From Phallusia mammillata (lineage: Eukaryota; Chordata; Ascidiacea; Phlebobranchia; Ascidiidae), in contig QLIY01000280.1 of NCBI GenBank assembly GCA_003260075.1, forward strand, positions 43,805 through 107,804: DNA of 64,000 bases, read 5' to 3'. Below are positions 49,393 to 61,614 of this stretch, piece after piece. The position numbers and the translations under genes were made by a program. The notes under the pieces are model-generated. The model was not told where the DNA came from. It saw nothing but the letters and a program-made list of their open reading frames with translations, and searched no databases. Each line of letters opens with the position of its first letter. Position 1 is the stretch's first letter.

Positions 49393-51744
49393 GTTTTTGG
49401 TTCGAAAAAGCAGAAAAAAATTTCTCTGGTTACTTTACTTGGCAGCGCAGTGTGTTTTCGTATGCGTAAATAACATCTGATTTTACAGAGCAGCACGCAT
49501 ATGGCAAATCTACTTTTCCAAGTCGACAGAGTAAAACAAATACAAAACAAGGCAAACATAAAACTAAATGCCAAATAACTTGTTTAAATTTAGCTTAAAA
49601 AAATATATCTCTATGCACAGATATCCACTTTTATCAAACATTATCCCCCCCCCCGTGTTTTCGTATGCGTAAATAACATCTGATTTTACAGAGCAGCACG
49701 CACATGGCAAATCTACTTTTCCAAGTCGACAGAGTAAAACAAATGCAAAACAAGGCAAACATAAAACTAAATACCAAATAACTTTTTTAAATTTAGCTTA
49801 AAAACATATATCTCTATGCACAGATATCCACTTTTATCAAACATTAGTAGTTTGTAGCCGTAAGATAAAAAGTGAGAGAGGTAATTAGAACCCTATCTTT
49901 AGGGATCAAGCTTATTGTGATTATAGGGGATTTCCCAATTTGATTATTTGTTGTGAATGTAATCTTCTAAGATATAATTCTAAACAATTCCATTCTTCGC
50001 AAAAGTCCAGAAAGTCGAACCTCTTGTCATGTGAGTTGTGGTTCGTTTCGGATTTGTATTGGACTTTGGACTTTCAATTCAAACATAATTGTATTGTATA
50101 TGTTGGTTTACCATTTATTGCTTTTAGAGATTCGGGTTCGATTCAAGTTTCACAAGGTAGGCTAATTAGTTTTCGGGTTCGAGTTTTGTTTCGGTTTGGG
50201 CAAATTACCCAGCCTATGTGGTTTGCGGTCTATATGACCATATCAAACTCTTGATATGACAATTCACTGCATGACATGAAGTATTTCGTCATTTTTGACA
50301 TGTCCTATAGCTACTACCTTACGTATTTCTAGCAAGTTGTTATCAATAACTATTTTTAACACAAAAATATTACAGGCTGCAGTTTTACAGTTTTGGTTAC
50401 GGTTTAGGTACGACGCCAAACAAAGTATAGGGGTTTTCAGGTTCGAGTTTTCAAAAAAAATTAATTTAGACTACAGTTCGGGCGTGGCTCAAACCAGTAC
50501 ACGGGTTAGAAATCAGTTCTGTTTCGACTGGTAAAATCGCAATATTTCTCAAGAACTAGCTTTTTAAGGCCCCGTGATAAACGACCGAAATATGAATTCA
50601 GAAAATGTCTCAAAAATGGATGAATTTGGTGTTAACAATTAACCGTTTGCGCATTTTATTGAAGTTTGTAGATTTTGGGACCCTTTCCTTACAGTTTGTT
50701 AATTATTTCTGTTGGCCCTACGATTTATAAAAAACCTTTAAACCTTTGTAAACTGGCATTACAATTAAATTGACGAGAAAACATGTCTTTTAGCTTGAAA
50801 CAAATACACGTTTTTATGTAAAGCAACAACAAATTTTAATCCTTTTTTAAGACTTATGCTTAATTGGTATCTTATTTTCGTGGGATTTTTTAATTTGTTG
50901 TTGAAATTTTAACCCTAATTACAAAAAATATTTAGAGTGTGTGACATATGCGTTTTGGTACAAAAGAAAAGCTTATGTTGTACATGTTTGACATCCGAAG
51001 AAAGGAAAGCAATGAATTCTAGCCCGACGAAGTAAATGTTTGCTTTGCTATCGTACAGGAAATGTAAAACGTATACACACTAAAAAGATGTTGTCAGTTA
51101 TCATAAACAATAAAGCACAAGAGATTTAGAATGAGCGGCGCATCAAACAACAATTGTTTACAACACAAGGACCTCTCTGTTAGTGTTTTAAACCGTTTGA
51201 TTTATTCAATGTTTGATGTTGCGGTTTTAATGTTCATAACGTTTCCTGGATTCGATCTTACTGGCCGTTGCTACGCAGTGGTTCACTTCTTGCTTGAGGT
51301 GTTAGTGAGTTTTTTGGTCAATTCTGTATTGTGACATTCGAAAAAGTTTGTTGTTCTATCAACTATTTGACTTGTAGGCTGAGCGTATTTAGTTTGTTTC
51401 AAAATAAAGCATATTTTGTTAGTTTAGTTTATACGTAACTACTATATTAAAAGCTAAAGCAAAATGGAAAAAGCAAATTAGTGCATGAAGGTATAAAGTT
51501 AATTAGTTAAAGGTTTTAGACTACATGAATGTTTTGTAACATGTGGCAGGGATATGGAGGTCTTGCCAAAAACTTTATTTATGTTTTTTAAGTTTTTTCG
51601 TTCATTGATATTGAGATTTCAAGCTTTGGAGTAAATCAACTTTTTGCTGTGAAACATATGGTTTTAGAAAATTCGAACACAACGATAAACAACAAAAATC
51701 ACAGTCACTTTTTTACTTACAGTTGAACATTAGGTTTGTCCGCG
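49393..51744. other. Divergent intergenic region between URB1 and the mucin-like gene
   Basis: 2.35 kb. The first ~450 bp probably holds the URB1 promoter. It contains a doubled block around a C run (49452-49644 and 49656-49848). No further gene recognised; the frame at 51131-51334 lacks support. Confidence 0.5.
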
Positions 51745-54102
51745 ATGCGCTTAACCAGTATTTGGCTGTGTGTTGCACTGTTTGTTTCACTTAAAGGTAA
51801 GTGCTCATTGATCTACAACAAAACTTTGCATTCAAGATTTGATTTGAACCAATGGTTTCAAATATGTATTCACAACAGAAATAACAGCTACAGCGAAAAA
51901 TACAACAATGTTCACAACTACAGTCGAAGATACAACAATGTCTACAACTACAGTCGAAGATACAACAATGTCTACAACTACAGCCGAAGATCCAACAGGG
52001 TTTACATCCACACTCGAAAATACAACAGGGCTTACAGCAACTACAGCCGAAAGTCCAACAGGACTCACAACTACAGCTGAAGGCACACCAGGTCCTACAA
52101 CTACAGCTGAAGGGACACCAGGCCCTACAACTACAGCTGAAGGGACACCAGGCCCTATAAATACTGCCGAAGGTGCAACAGGGACTACAACTACAGCCGA
52201 AAGTGCCCCCCCCCCAGCTGAAGGCACACCAGGTCCTACAACTACAGCTGAAGGGACACCAGGTCCAACAAATACTGCCGAAGGTGCAACAGGGACTACA
52301 ACTACAGCCGAAAGTACAACAGGACCTACAACTACAGCTAACGGCACGGCAGGCCCTACAGCTACAGCTGATGGAGGAACAGGATCTGCGACGGCTGAAG
52401 ATACAACCAGGTCTACAGCTGAAGGTGCGGTTGGGTCTATAACAGCCCCCCCCCCGGAGGAACAGGATCTGCGACGGCTGAAGATACAACCAGGTCTACA
52501 GCTACAGCTGAAGGTGCGGTTGGGTCTATAACAACAACTACAAAAACAAACGACCAAAATGGAAGCTCCCTTACTTCTGCAGGTAACAACACAACTATAC
52601 CAACCTCTTTGTATTAAATAACTATAAGAGTTTGTTTCAGACATCGCGCTAATATGCATATTTGTACCTTTGGGAGCAGCAGTTGTAGGATTTATCATCT
52701 ACAAGGGAGTAAATTGTTACAGAAGGTAAAGTTTATTTGTTTAGGCTATGTGGTGTGTATCCAATGTCCGAAAACAAGTATTTGACTTGAACAAAACTTT
52801 TGCTTCTCTGTGTACAGCTTATCATGATTAAGCTCAATTTTTGTGCTTTGTAGGCATCACGTTAAACAAAAAATGAAAGACATGGAATCTAGCGGACGTA
52901 TTCCTAAAGTGTTTGCTGTCGGAGGAGGTCGCGAGAGTGACACAAATGTGGACACATTCGAAATACGATTTGGAAATATAGATGCAACTGAAAAGGTAAA
53001 TACAGACGTAATATCAGGTTTTTTTGTAGATTGTCCAGTGCTTGCATTATACCTCAAAACAGTGCATTACAAACAAGAAATTGTTGTTTTTGTTGTTTAA
53101 CTGTTGAGGCCAAAATACAAACACGCAATTTTGGAAGGTTACGTTAATATTGCGAAAAAACTAAACGCTTGTATGTAGCCTACCTAACCCAGTGGTTCCC
53201 AATAGTGATGCACCGAACCCGCCTAAAAAAGTTCGGGCCGAAACCGAATATTCGGCCATGAGGCCGAATAATTTCGGCCGAATCAGGCCGAACCTAAAAT
53301 CCCCGTTTCTTTGGATGTTTTCAACAGAACCTTGTGTTGTTGATGCGAGTGAACTCAATTTTGACAAACTAAAATCACTTTTACAATGCGTAAGCTTTGC
53401 TAAACATATAATATTTTGCAGACAACGTGGCTAGTGTTTTATAGATACAACAAATAGTTAATTTATTATGTTTCGTATGAGCGTAAATAAAATTTAAGGC
53501 CTCAATTCCATGCAATAAAAAAGTTCGGTTTCGGCCGAATTTTCAAAAAAGTTCGGGCCGAAACCGAAACATCGGAAAACAGCGGATTCGGCCGAAATGT
53601 TTCGGCCAACCGAAACTTCGGTGCATCACTAGTTCCCAACCGTGGAGGAATTCCTAATTTCATATGTAAAGCTTCAGAGGAGAAATTTACTTTAAGTTGT
53701 AAGTGGTTTGTAAATAGACAATTCAATTCTGGGAATGTAACCTAGTTGAAAAAAAAACAAAAAACAATTTGAAATGATCTTTGTATGCTTTACCATATAG
53801 GCTACTATACAGTATATTGGGAAAGAATAAAATTGTTTGGAATTGTTAGGGGAAAATTTGTCAACAAAGGTTGGGAACCACTGACCTAACCGTTGGAAGT
53901 TTTACTGTTACCTATTTTTTACCTAGTTCTAAATGCAAAAAAGATTGGGAAATTGACATGCTAAATTGTGCTATAGGGTACAAACGCTCCGATCGGAAAA
54001 GACACAGACAGCATGAACAACCAAGCACCCCCAACTATGTCAAACTCACTTCCACTTACCAGCTTTATGAAACCAAGCGACGTACGCTATCAAGTTATGT
54101 AA
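51745..54102 (+). CDS. Mucin-like single-pass membrane protein
   Basis: Five exons join in phase: 51745-51796 (signal peptide, MRLTSIWLCVALFVSL), 51879-52582 (Thr-rich repeat region), 52641-52725 (membrane segment IALICIFVPLGAAVVGFII), 52854-52995 and 53977-54102 (cytosolic tail, TAA at 54100-54102). The ectodomain is built from ~10-residue repeats of the type TTTAEGTPGP, expected to be O-glycosylated. Two C runs (about 52206-52214 and 52446-52454) with doubled repeats break the frame, so the natural repeat number cannot be read. The tail is about 88 residues with no recognised motif. The last exon is copied at 54924-55050 in the duplicated block. Same layout as the 25-27 kb gene but no sequence similarity noted. 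Surface protein, role unknown. Confidence 0.75.
51908..52530 (+). repeat. Coding minisatellite (30-bp units)
   Basis: The unit actacagctgaagg.acacc encodes Thr-rich decapeptides. Units near the 5' end are more diverged (VEDTTMST), the central ones nearly identical. Cys- and Ser-rich frames on the opposite strand are shadows of this array. Confidence 0.85.
53190..53883. mobile_element. hAT MITE (outer), host of a nested insertion
   Basis: Termini are CAGTGGTTCCCAA and TTGGGAACCACTG. A perfect 8-bp duplication, acctaacc, lies at 53182-53189 and 53884-53891. It lies in the last intron of the mucin-like gene. Confidence 0.95.
53203..53631. mobile_element. hAT MITE (inner), nested in the outer element
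   Basis: Termini are TAGTGATGCACCGAA and TTCGGTGCATCACTA. A perfect 8-bp duplication of outer-element sequence, gttcccaa, lies at 53195-53202 and 53632-53639. A relative is at 44135-44797. Confidence 0.95.
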
Positions 54103-54540
54103 CTAAATCCTTGGAATTGGAAATTTGTGTTTTATAACATTTGGTTATTTAGTTTGTTGTTTGCAGTTAGCTGATAAAACTCTCCTGTATACATAACCAT
54201 TGTGCAACTGTACTCGCTTTTTGTATTTTTTATGCATTAGATACTTACATATTGTGCTCGCAATAGAAAAAATCAGGCACGATTAATTTGAAATCTGTTT
54301 TTGGGCCATAGAGGGATATCAGTTGACGGTCCACTGATACGCTTTGCTAAGCTTGAAACAAGGTTGCTTTTTGAACTGCTAAAGCGCTCTTTGGCAATGT
54401 GCCATACCCTTTATTAATCGTTACTTGTATTTTCGGAACCTAGTTTATAAATCTTTGTTATATTAAATGCTGTTTTATTTTGCTTATTCTTGTATGCATT
54501 TTGCAATTTATATCTTGCAATTTGCACCTATCCCCCCCCC

Positions 54541-55480
54541 CGAAATGTTTCGGCCAACCGAAACTTCGGTGCATCACTAGTTCCCAACCGTGGAGGAATT
54601 CCTAATTTCATATGTAAAGCTTCAGAGGAGAAATTTACTTTAAGTTGTAAGTGGTTTGTAAATAGACAATTCAATTCTGGGAATGTAACCTAGTTGAAAA
54701 AAAAACAAAAAACAATTTGAAATGATCTTTGTATGCTTTACCATATAGGCTACTATACAGTATATTGGGAAAGAATAAAATTGTTTGGAATTGTTAGGGG
54801 AAAATTTGTCAACAAAGGTTGGGAACCACTGACCTAACCGTTGGAAGTTTTACTGTTACCTATTTTTTACCTAGTTCTAAATGCAAAAAAGATTGGGAAA
54901 TTGACATGCTAAATTGTGCTATAGGGTACAAACGCTCCGATCGGAAAAGACACAGACAGCATGAACAACCAAGCACCCCCAACTATGTCAAACTCACTTC
55001 CACTTACCAGCTTTATGAAACCAAGCGACGTACGCTATCAAGTTATGTAACTAAATCCTTGGAATTGGAAATTTGTGTTTTATAACATTTGGTTATTTAG
55101 TTTGTTGTTTGCAGTTAGCTGATAAAACTCTCCTGTATACATAACCATTGTGCAACTGTACTCGCTTTTTGTATTTTTTATGCATTAGATACTTACATAT
55201 TGTGCTCGCAATAGAAAAAATCAGGCACGATTAATTTGAAATCTGTTTTTGGGCCATAGAGGGATATCAATTGACTGTCCACTGATGTGTTTTGCTAAGC
55301 TTGAAACAAGGTTGCTTGAACTGCTAAAGCTCTTTGGAAATGTGCCATACCCTTTATTAATCGTTAGTTGTATTTTCGGACCTAGTTTATAAATCTTTGT
55401 TATATTAAATGCTGTTTTATTTTGTTTAAGCATTTTGCAATTTATATCTTGCAATTTGCACCTATTTACGCTTTCGTTCA
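54541..55480. repeat. ~940-bp duplicate of 53595-54533
   Basis: The copy starts after a C run (54533-54540) inside the nested hAT element. It repeats the hAT end, the last mucin-like exon and downstream DNA almost base for base, with more differences near the end. Probably the second haplotype. The copied exon at 54924-55050 should not be counted as a gene. Confidence 0.75.
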
Positions 55481-56414
55481 ACTTGCACTTTCTTAAAATC
55501 ATATATTACTTTTGTGTAAGACATCTTTATGTTGGTGTCTCTTTTGTCGGAAATTTCGCAAACATATGTATCTTCTTTACTGCCATTCTGAACAAGAAAA
55601 ATGGTGTTTCATAGCGGTTTGTAGGTTTTTACAGATCGTTTCCAAAAACCGTAATACATGGTGTACGAATTCGTCGTCAGATACCTTAATTCGTAAATTG
55701 TTCGTAGTCAGTCATTGCAGTTTTGAGACCGAAAGTTTTGTTTTGTGTAGTTTTTACGCAATACAGGTGTTAGTTTAATATGTCTTAAACTTTTTAACTT
55801 TTCAATTGTGGTCCAATATGTCGAAATAGCCACAAGCAAAAAAATGAAAATAAATTTGTCGTACCGGAACTGGATAAATTAGGCCCTGTTTTTCCACCTT
55901 AGTCAATCATTAGCAAATCACGTGGTCGTTCTCGTTTGCCAGTTTTACGATGTTTGAACAACCTAACTGAGGCCCATGTATCGAAAATTGATCACGAGCT
56001 TTCCACTCTGTAAGTCACCAGTTTCAAACGTTTTATGACGCAACAATGGTTCTGTCTAGCAGCTAGACTCTACCTGTGGTTTGCTGTACATCAGTACAGG
56101 TTAAGCTGTAAACAAAAAATAAGCACAATTTTAAGCAGTGTAAGTAGTAACAAAATGAAGCTATAACTTATGTGGCCCCCCCCCCTACAGGTTAAGCTGT
56201 AAACAAAAAATAAGCACAATTTTAAGCAGTGTATGTAGTAACAAAATGAAGCTATAACTTATGTGGTTATTGTTTTAACACGTTCGGTAATGAAGTGTTT
56301 ATGGTAGTTGTAGGTTTCTTATATGACAGCTGATATATTGGTTAGTGTGTATAGCACGTTAAATTTTTCATTGTATACTGCTCAATTATAGGCCACCTAC
56401 AAAAGTATTTTAGC
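55481..56414. other. Intergenic, no gene seen
   Basis: AT-rich DNA. A doubled block lies around a C run (56094-56174 and 56186-56270). The frame at 55512-55778 has no supporting features. Confidence 0.5.
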
Positions 56415-56595
56415 CTGGGGTGGGATTCAATTTTTTGTCAGCCACTTCTATCACAAATATCATATTTTTCAGACGGTTCTGTTACAAAAATTCCATTGAC
56501 AGTAACCAGTAATGCTAATCTGTTCGCTAATTTCATAAAATTTTGTGAGACCGTTCTATAGATTACTGGTGCGAACCGGCTGAAGCCCATCACTG
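56415..56595. mobile_element. hAT-like MITE, 181 bp
   Basis: Imperfect termini CTGGGGTGGGATTCA and TGAAGCCCATCACTG. The 8-bp flanks attttagc and atttaagc differ at one base. It lies about 170 bp upstream of the first SPEC3/Stum-like start codon. Confidence 0.7.
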
Positions 56596-56762
56596 ATTTA
56601 AGCTATAACATGTGTTCACACGCATGCGACATGAACGATAGTTTGGTTGTTTTGTGTTTCTTTTGTAGTGTAATCTTTATAAATTAGTGGCAAAACAAAA
56701 TTCTAGATCTTGTTTTGGTAGGTTGTTGACTTTGCAGTAGATAAAGTTTTTGAAAAGGCAAT

Positions 56763-58020
56763 ATGACCACGGAAATGCCTCAATCTGCAGCAACTCCTGG
56801 CCAAACTCACCCACCACCCTATTCAAATCCAGGAACACAGGTATATAAACTACTGCGTAAACAAATCTTTAAAAAGAACTTGCAAACAGTAGCTCTTATA
56901 ATTTCATTTTTCTGGCAACCTGCCAATAGCTCATGTTTAGACTAACATTTTTTCAGTAAAGTTTATTATAGTTAGCATTTTTATGTTCTGCAGGTATATA
57001 CGTATCCTCCACCCAACGTTACTAATGTTGTGGTGCAACCGGCCCAACAAGTTCCCCAGAAAGGCGCTTTCGATGTGTTGAAGGATTATGTACCAGAAAT
57101 GCCCATGTGCCTTGCAGTGACGCTCTGTGTTTTAAACACTATGTCACCTGGATTAGGTAACCCTTGATAAGAAAGGTCTTACACTTTAGTAAACAGAGTT
57201 GTACGGAGCGTTGGCCATTTTTCAGCTATCTCAGTAGTTTCACAAAGTTTTAAGTCATGCAGTTACTTCCGTCTTTTGTACTCGTCGTTGTTTTAGTACT
57301 GTCACTGGCAAAAACAATTACCAACTGCGCTGATTGTTAACGAATACCATAGTTCAGTGCCAACATTATATGCGCATAGAGAAAAATTGTACCATTGTTT
57401 TTGATAACTCGGTTGGATTTTGTTTACGTTTTGTTGCAAAAAAATCCTATAGCTTTTCTCGTGGAAAAAATGTTTATTAATAGTTTATCGGTTCTTGTCT
57501 AGGTACATTTATTTCTGCGTTTTGCTGCTGTTGTTGTTCTACTTCTGATGCTCAGCGTGGACGATGTGAACGGTTTTGTACAAACATTTGCGTCGCCTGG
57601 CTTCAAATATTCACAGTATGGATGTTTCTGCTTGGATGGGTTTGGAGCATTTGGTGGGGCATAATTTTCATTGCAAAATCAGGTAAGTTTCACTTCACTT
57701 ATGCCTTTTGTCGTAATAATGTCCTACTCGCTACTAGCAATAGGCCTATACTAAATTAAAATGTACCGACCTGGTTCTGGCAAGATTTCATCTGCTATTA
57801 ACTAGTGTTTTTGTAAGTTTGATCCGTATACACAAATGTGATAAATCTTTTCTATTGTATTTTAGGCAACAAACATGCAAGTAATTCTCCCTTGCCCCAC
57901 ACTGTTGCACCCCAACATATACCTCAAGTTTCAGTGCACCCACAGCATTCTATGCCCTCGGCATCCAATCAGGGGGTACCACAAAGCGGAGCTTACGACA
58001 ACCAGGATTATAAGCAATAG
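56763..58020 (+). CDS. SPEC3/Stum-family membrane protein, paralogue 1
   Basis: Four exons join in phase: 56763-56840, 56994-57156, 57503-57682 and 57866-58020, giving about 191 residues. The N terminus is Pro-rich (THPPPYSNPG, YTYPPPNV). The family core follows: MPMCLAVTLCVLNTMSPGLG, a hydrophobic segment with a five-Cys run (AFCCCCC), then FLLGWVWSIWWGIIFI. The tail is Gln/His/Pro-rich. The conserved PGLGT turn and GWxWSIxWG block identify the Stum/SPEC3 family. Known members are the Drosophila mechanotransduction protein Stum and the sea urchin cilium-associated SPEC3. Two membrane passes are expected. An AATAAA site at about 58232 could serve polyadenylation. Confidence 0.88.
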
Positions 58021-58474
58021 GTTGTTAAAACATGACAACTTTGATGAACTTTATTTGTTTTTATATTTGTTTCTGTGGTTACATCCTTTCTGTTTTATTT
58101 AAAGTTGTATTAAACTTTTGTGTGTTTTGTATGTTATAAACACATTTGAATTACTATTGCAAATATATGCTAATTTCGTGTTGCAAATATAATTTGGGCA
58201 ATGTGTTGTTTTAGATGTACTTCTGTTTTGAATAAACTGCAGATGAAACAGTAACACGTGTATGCGAAGTCTGGAAGATGTAAAAATCTTAAATAAGTCC
58301 AACGAATCACGATTATGGCCACTTGTGTGCCTCGCCATAATAACTTTGTCAGATTACATTTTCACACATTTCCAAAATTGCACTTTGTAAGTTTATGTTA
58401 CGTTTTATGGTTTTAGAGTATCAAGGTTAAATTCTTGGCAGGGACGGTTAAGCTATGGCCTACTATAGCTTAAC

Positions 58475-58769
58475 CAGGGATCGGCGTCCTTTGAGGCGAC
58501 GCGTGCCAATTCACTTGTTATTTCCACATGTTAATGACCTCGCGTGCCAACGTTTTTCTAAATAATACTCATTCGTGCTAGCAGATATAATTAAAAAAGG
58601 AAAGCAGAGTGTTTTGTATATGTAACGCTGAATTTTAAGACAGTGGCATGATAAAAACTGAAAACAAGCAGTGTAACAGGTTAAATTGTCACTTCAATAA
58701 AACACGCAAATATGAAAAACCACCTCGCGTGACAAACTTGACACGCGTGCCAGGGGTTACCGACCCCTG
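58475..58769. mobile_element. hAT-like MITE, 295 bp
   Basis: Termini are cagggatcggcgtcct and ggttaccgacccctg, with GCGACGCGTGCC-type subterminal motifs. The flanking 8-mers (agcttaac and gcctaaaa) do not match well, so the insertion is old or the ends are slightly misplaced. Confidence 0.7.
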
Positions 58770-59727
58770 GCCTAAAAGCAGTCAGAGGATTTTTGTTGAA
58801 CTGAGCACGCCAGACCCTATTTGAGGAAAGAGCAAATCTTACACAAATTAAGAACGCTTGCCGAATTGATACGTATTTTGATCGAAAGGTGACCAATCCT
58901 AAAACACGCGCAATTATCCACTATTCGGTACCAAAACTATAAGACAAAGAAAGCAAATATCGCTTAACAATCGAATAACAATAGTCCCTTCAACTTAACA
59001 ATGGAATAAAGGAACGTTTATATTGTTTTTTGGATTGTTTCGCAGTTGTTCAATCGTGTAAATTGCGGTCTAGTAATCGCTAGTTAAACATTACCATGTC
59101 ACATGCCCAGTAAACTACTTCCGTAATGTTTATAGTTTTGCGCAAGGTACTGATCACGAGGGATAATAAATTCTAGCACAACTTGTGCAAAAGTTCAAGG
59201 CAGACACTATGTCTTTGCTAGATTTTTTCGAGATGAAAGGGTGAGGTGTTAAGACTGGACTTGGCAATGCAAAACTGGGACTTCAGAACTTTAAGAAAAG
59301 CAACTTTGGCAACAGAAGGCGGCACTATTTGGCTTTGCAAAAATGTAAAATATCGAAGTTAATGCAATGAAGCAATGATAAAGCAACATACCCGATATAA
59401 TGTAACTAGTATAATCTGGGAGACTAACCAGCACTGCGTGAACTGAATCTAACATGTTATAGTTAGCCAAATTAAAGCATGTGATCTTTCATTAAACTTG
59501 TCTAAATGTGGTAATATCCAGGTATAGTTGCAATAGGAAAAAAGAATGTGGTGTACCGTGTATGACTTGTATATAATTGCGTTTCAGTTTAAATGCTAAA
59601 ACTGCGTAAAAAGGGATACTAAAAACGCGTTTATAAATGACAGTAAATCCAACAAAATTTTGTAGTCAATCATTTGTGTTCATTTATAGTTTGTTGATCT
59701 ATATATGTTAGTTTCATTATTTCTAAA
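58770..59727. other. Intergenic between the two + strand SPEC3/Stum paralogues
   Basis: AT-rich. No exon or repeat recognised. Confidence 0.5.
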
Positions 59728-61614
59728 ATGATGCCTGACGAAATGCAGGAAACTGCTCCAGTTACTAATGACACTGCTCCACCATCATATGTCAACCAAG
59801 CAGAAACCCAGGTAAGACAAATATGTAGCGTATTGGGAAGATCTAAAAAGGTTAATAATACTTTTAGGTCAATTAACACACGCTAGGTCGCAACAAAAAC
59901 CGCATACTTTTTAAACTGTATTTGTTTTAGATAATACAATTACACGTTGAGTTTTTATTTAAAGCGTTGTTGTTTTATTTCATTAGGTATATTCAATTCC
60001 TCCGCCGCCAACGCATATAACCAACGTCGTAGTGCAGCAATCACCACCACATACAGCTGATGGAAGGAACCCGCTGGATATAGCAAAGGATTATATACCA
60101 GCAATGCCGATGTGCTTGGCTGTAACCCTGTGTGCTTTAAACACCACTTCTCCTGGATTAGGCAAGTCATTTTAATTTACACAAAAACAAAAATACTAAC
60201 CACAGATAATTAGGTAAATTCGAATTATACCCGAAAATTGTTGGGTAAATCAATAGGGTAAAACTGTATTTAGCCCAACCAATTTTGGGTTTAAACTACC
60301 CAAAACAAATTTGGGTTTCCCCACCAATATACCCAACGTTTTTGGAGTATTTTTACCCAAATTGGTTTACAGTGTTGAGTAGAAATATTGTTACACTTTT
60401 TATCGAGTGAATTGTTTGCTTAAAATTGAAAGGCTTCCGAAGAAAGGAGCTGAAAAAAAGTTTATCAATTTTTTCTGTTTAATTCAAACACTAAATTGCT
60501 TTGAACAGCTGATTTCTAGTTAAAACACCGGACATTAGGCAACTTTGCTCTAAAATTTCAAAATACAAAACTGGATCAGCTGCTTATTGAAATTGAAATT
60601 CTTGTCTTGTTGATAGGTACGTTTGTTTCTGCTTTCTGTTGCTGTTGTTGTTCAACCTCCGATTCTCAACGCGGAAGATACGAAAGATTTTGCATCAACA
60701 TTTGTATCGCCTGGCTTCAAGTAACTTCGGCCTTTCTGCTTTTCTTCGGATGGGCCTGGAGCATTTGGTGGGGCGTAATTTTCATCGAAAAATCAGGTAA
60801 TTTTTTGTAGAATGCAAGGATAACCAGCGGAAAGGTAAACATATACTGTCGTGTGTCTTTTGTCCCAAGACATCTAACCTTTCGTGTGATTTGAAAAATG
60901 CAACATACATGTTTTAAGTCTAAATATGGAAAACAGGTTTCCAACGAAGCAGAATCAGTCAATTATTATTATTATTATTATTATTATATATTATACTTAA
61001 GAATATATATTTCGCCTATTGGCATTATTCTTTCACAATGGTCCTTATATTTACCTCGAGGTCTCGCTGATATTTTAGCAAAAAGATTAACCTCGTTTTA
61101 GCAAATAATATTTTTCCATTTTCACATCACTATGTAGCATTTTAGCTAGTTTTACCATATTACGCTTTGCATTGATGCAAAGTCAGTTTGTGACATCACA
61201 AACAAAACAAACAAAATTCAGATTGTTTGCGATATTCAACCGTTGCAGCTGTGTTAGTTGTTATGTAACAAAGGGCATCCTTTATGTCCATCCTTCTAGC
61301 ACCACCTTTCGTCAAAGAAAATTTCAGCTCTTGACAGCCCTCGCGAAATTGCTTTAAGGCCCTTATTGGACCGCGGACCCCAGTTTGAGAACCGCTGTGT
61401 TGGAGGCACAACTTTAAACTGCCTTCGTTTTATTTTTATTCAAGCATTACGAAAACAAAACCAGGAGCAGCAGCCACTTTTGCTGAGTACCACCAATCAT
61501 CAATGTTCACAGCTACCCCAGGCTCCCATGTACCAATATAACAGCACAACGGCTCGACCTTACATAGAAATTCGGCCTGATGAAGCGTATGGCAACAAAA
61601 ACGCCACTCTTTAA
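59728..61614 (+). CDS. SPEC3/Stum-family membrane protein, paralogue 2
   Basis: Four exons join in phase: 59728-59811, 59987-60161, 60617-60796 and 61445-61614, giving about 202 residues. Exon count, phases and the 180-nt exon 3 match paralogue 1. The core reads MPMCLAVTLCALNTTSPGLG, AFCCCCCSTSDSQRGRYERF and FFGWAWSIWWGVIFIEKSG. The tail differs (Gln-rich, ending PYIEIRPDEAYG). The donor after exon 2 is GC (TTAG|GCAAGT), a GC-AG intron, where paralogue 1 has GT at the same place. Met at 59728 or 59731 may start. Tandem duplicate of the upstream gene. Confidence 0.88.
60962..60989. repeat. (ATT)n microsatellite
   Basis: About nine ATT units in intron 3 of paralogue 2. Another simple stretch, (GTTT)n, lies at about 61730-61751. 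Confidence 0.9.
61360..61410. mobile_element. Possible one-ended hAT remnant
   Basis: ggaccgcggaccccag followed by tttgagaaccgctg resembles the right terminus of a CAG-type hAT MITE. No matching left end was found. Confidence 0.3.

Noticed and set aside
51791..52698. Cys/Ser-rich and Val/Pro-rich minus-strand frames
   Set aside because: Shadows of the + strand Thr-rich minisatellite.
54819..55085. Second 88-codon frame identical to 53871-54137
   Set aside because: Assembly duplicate; the real reading of this region is the last exon of the mucin-like gene in another frame.
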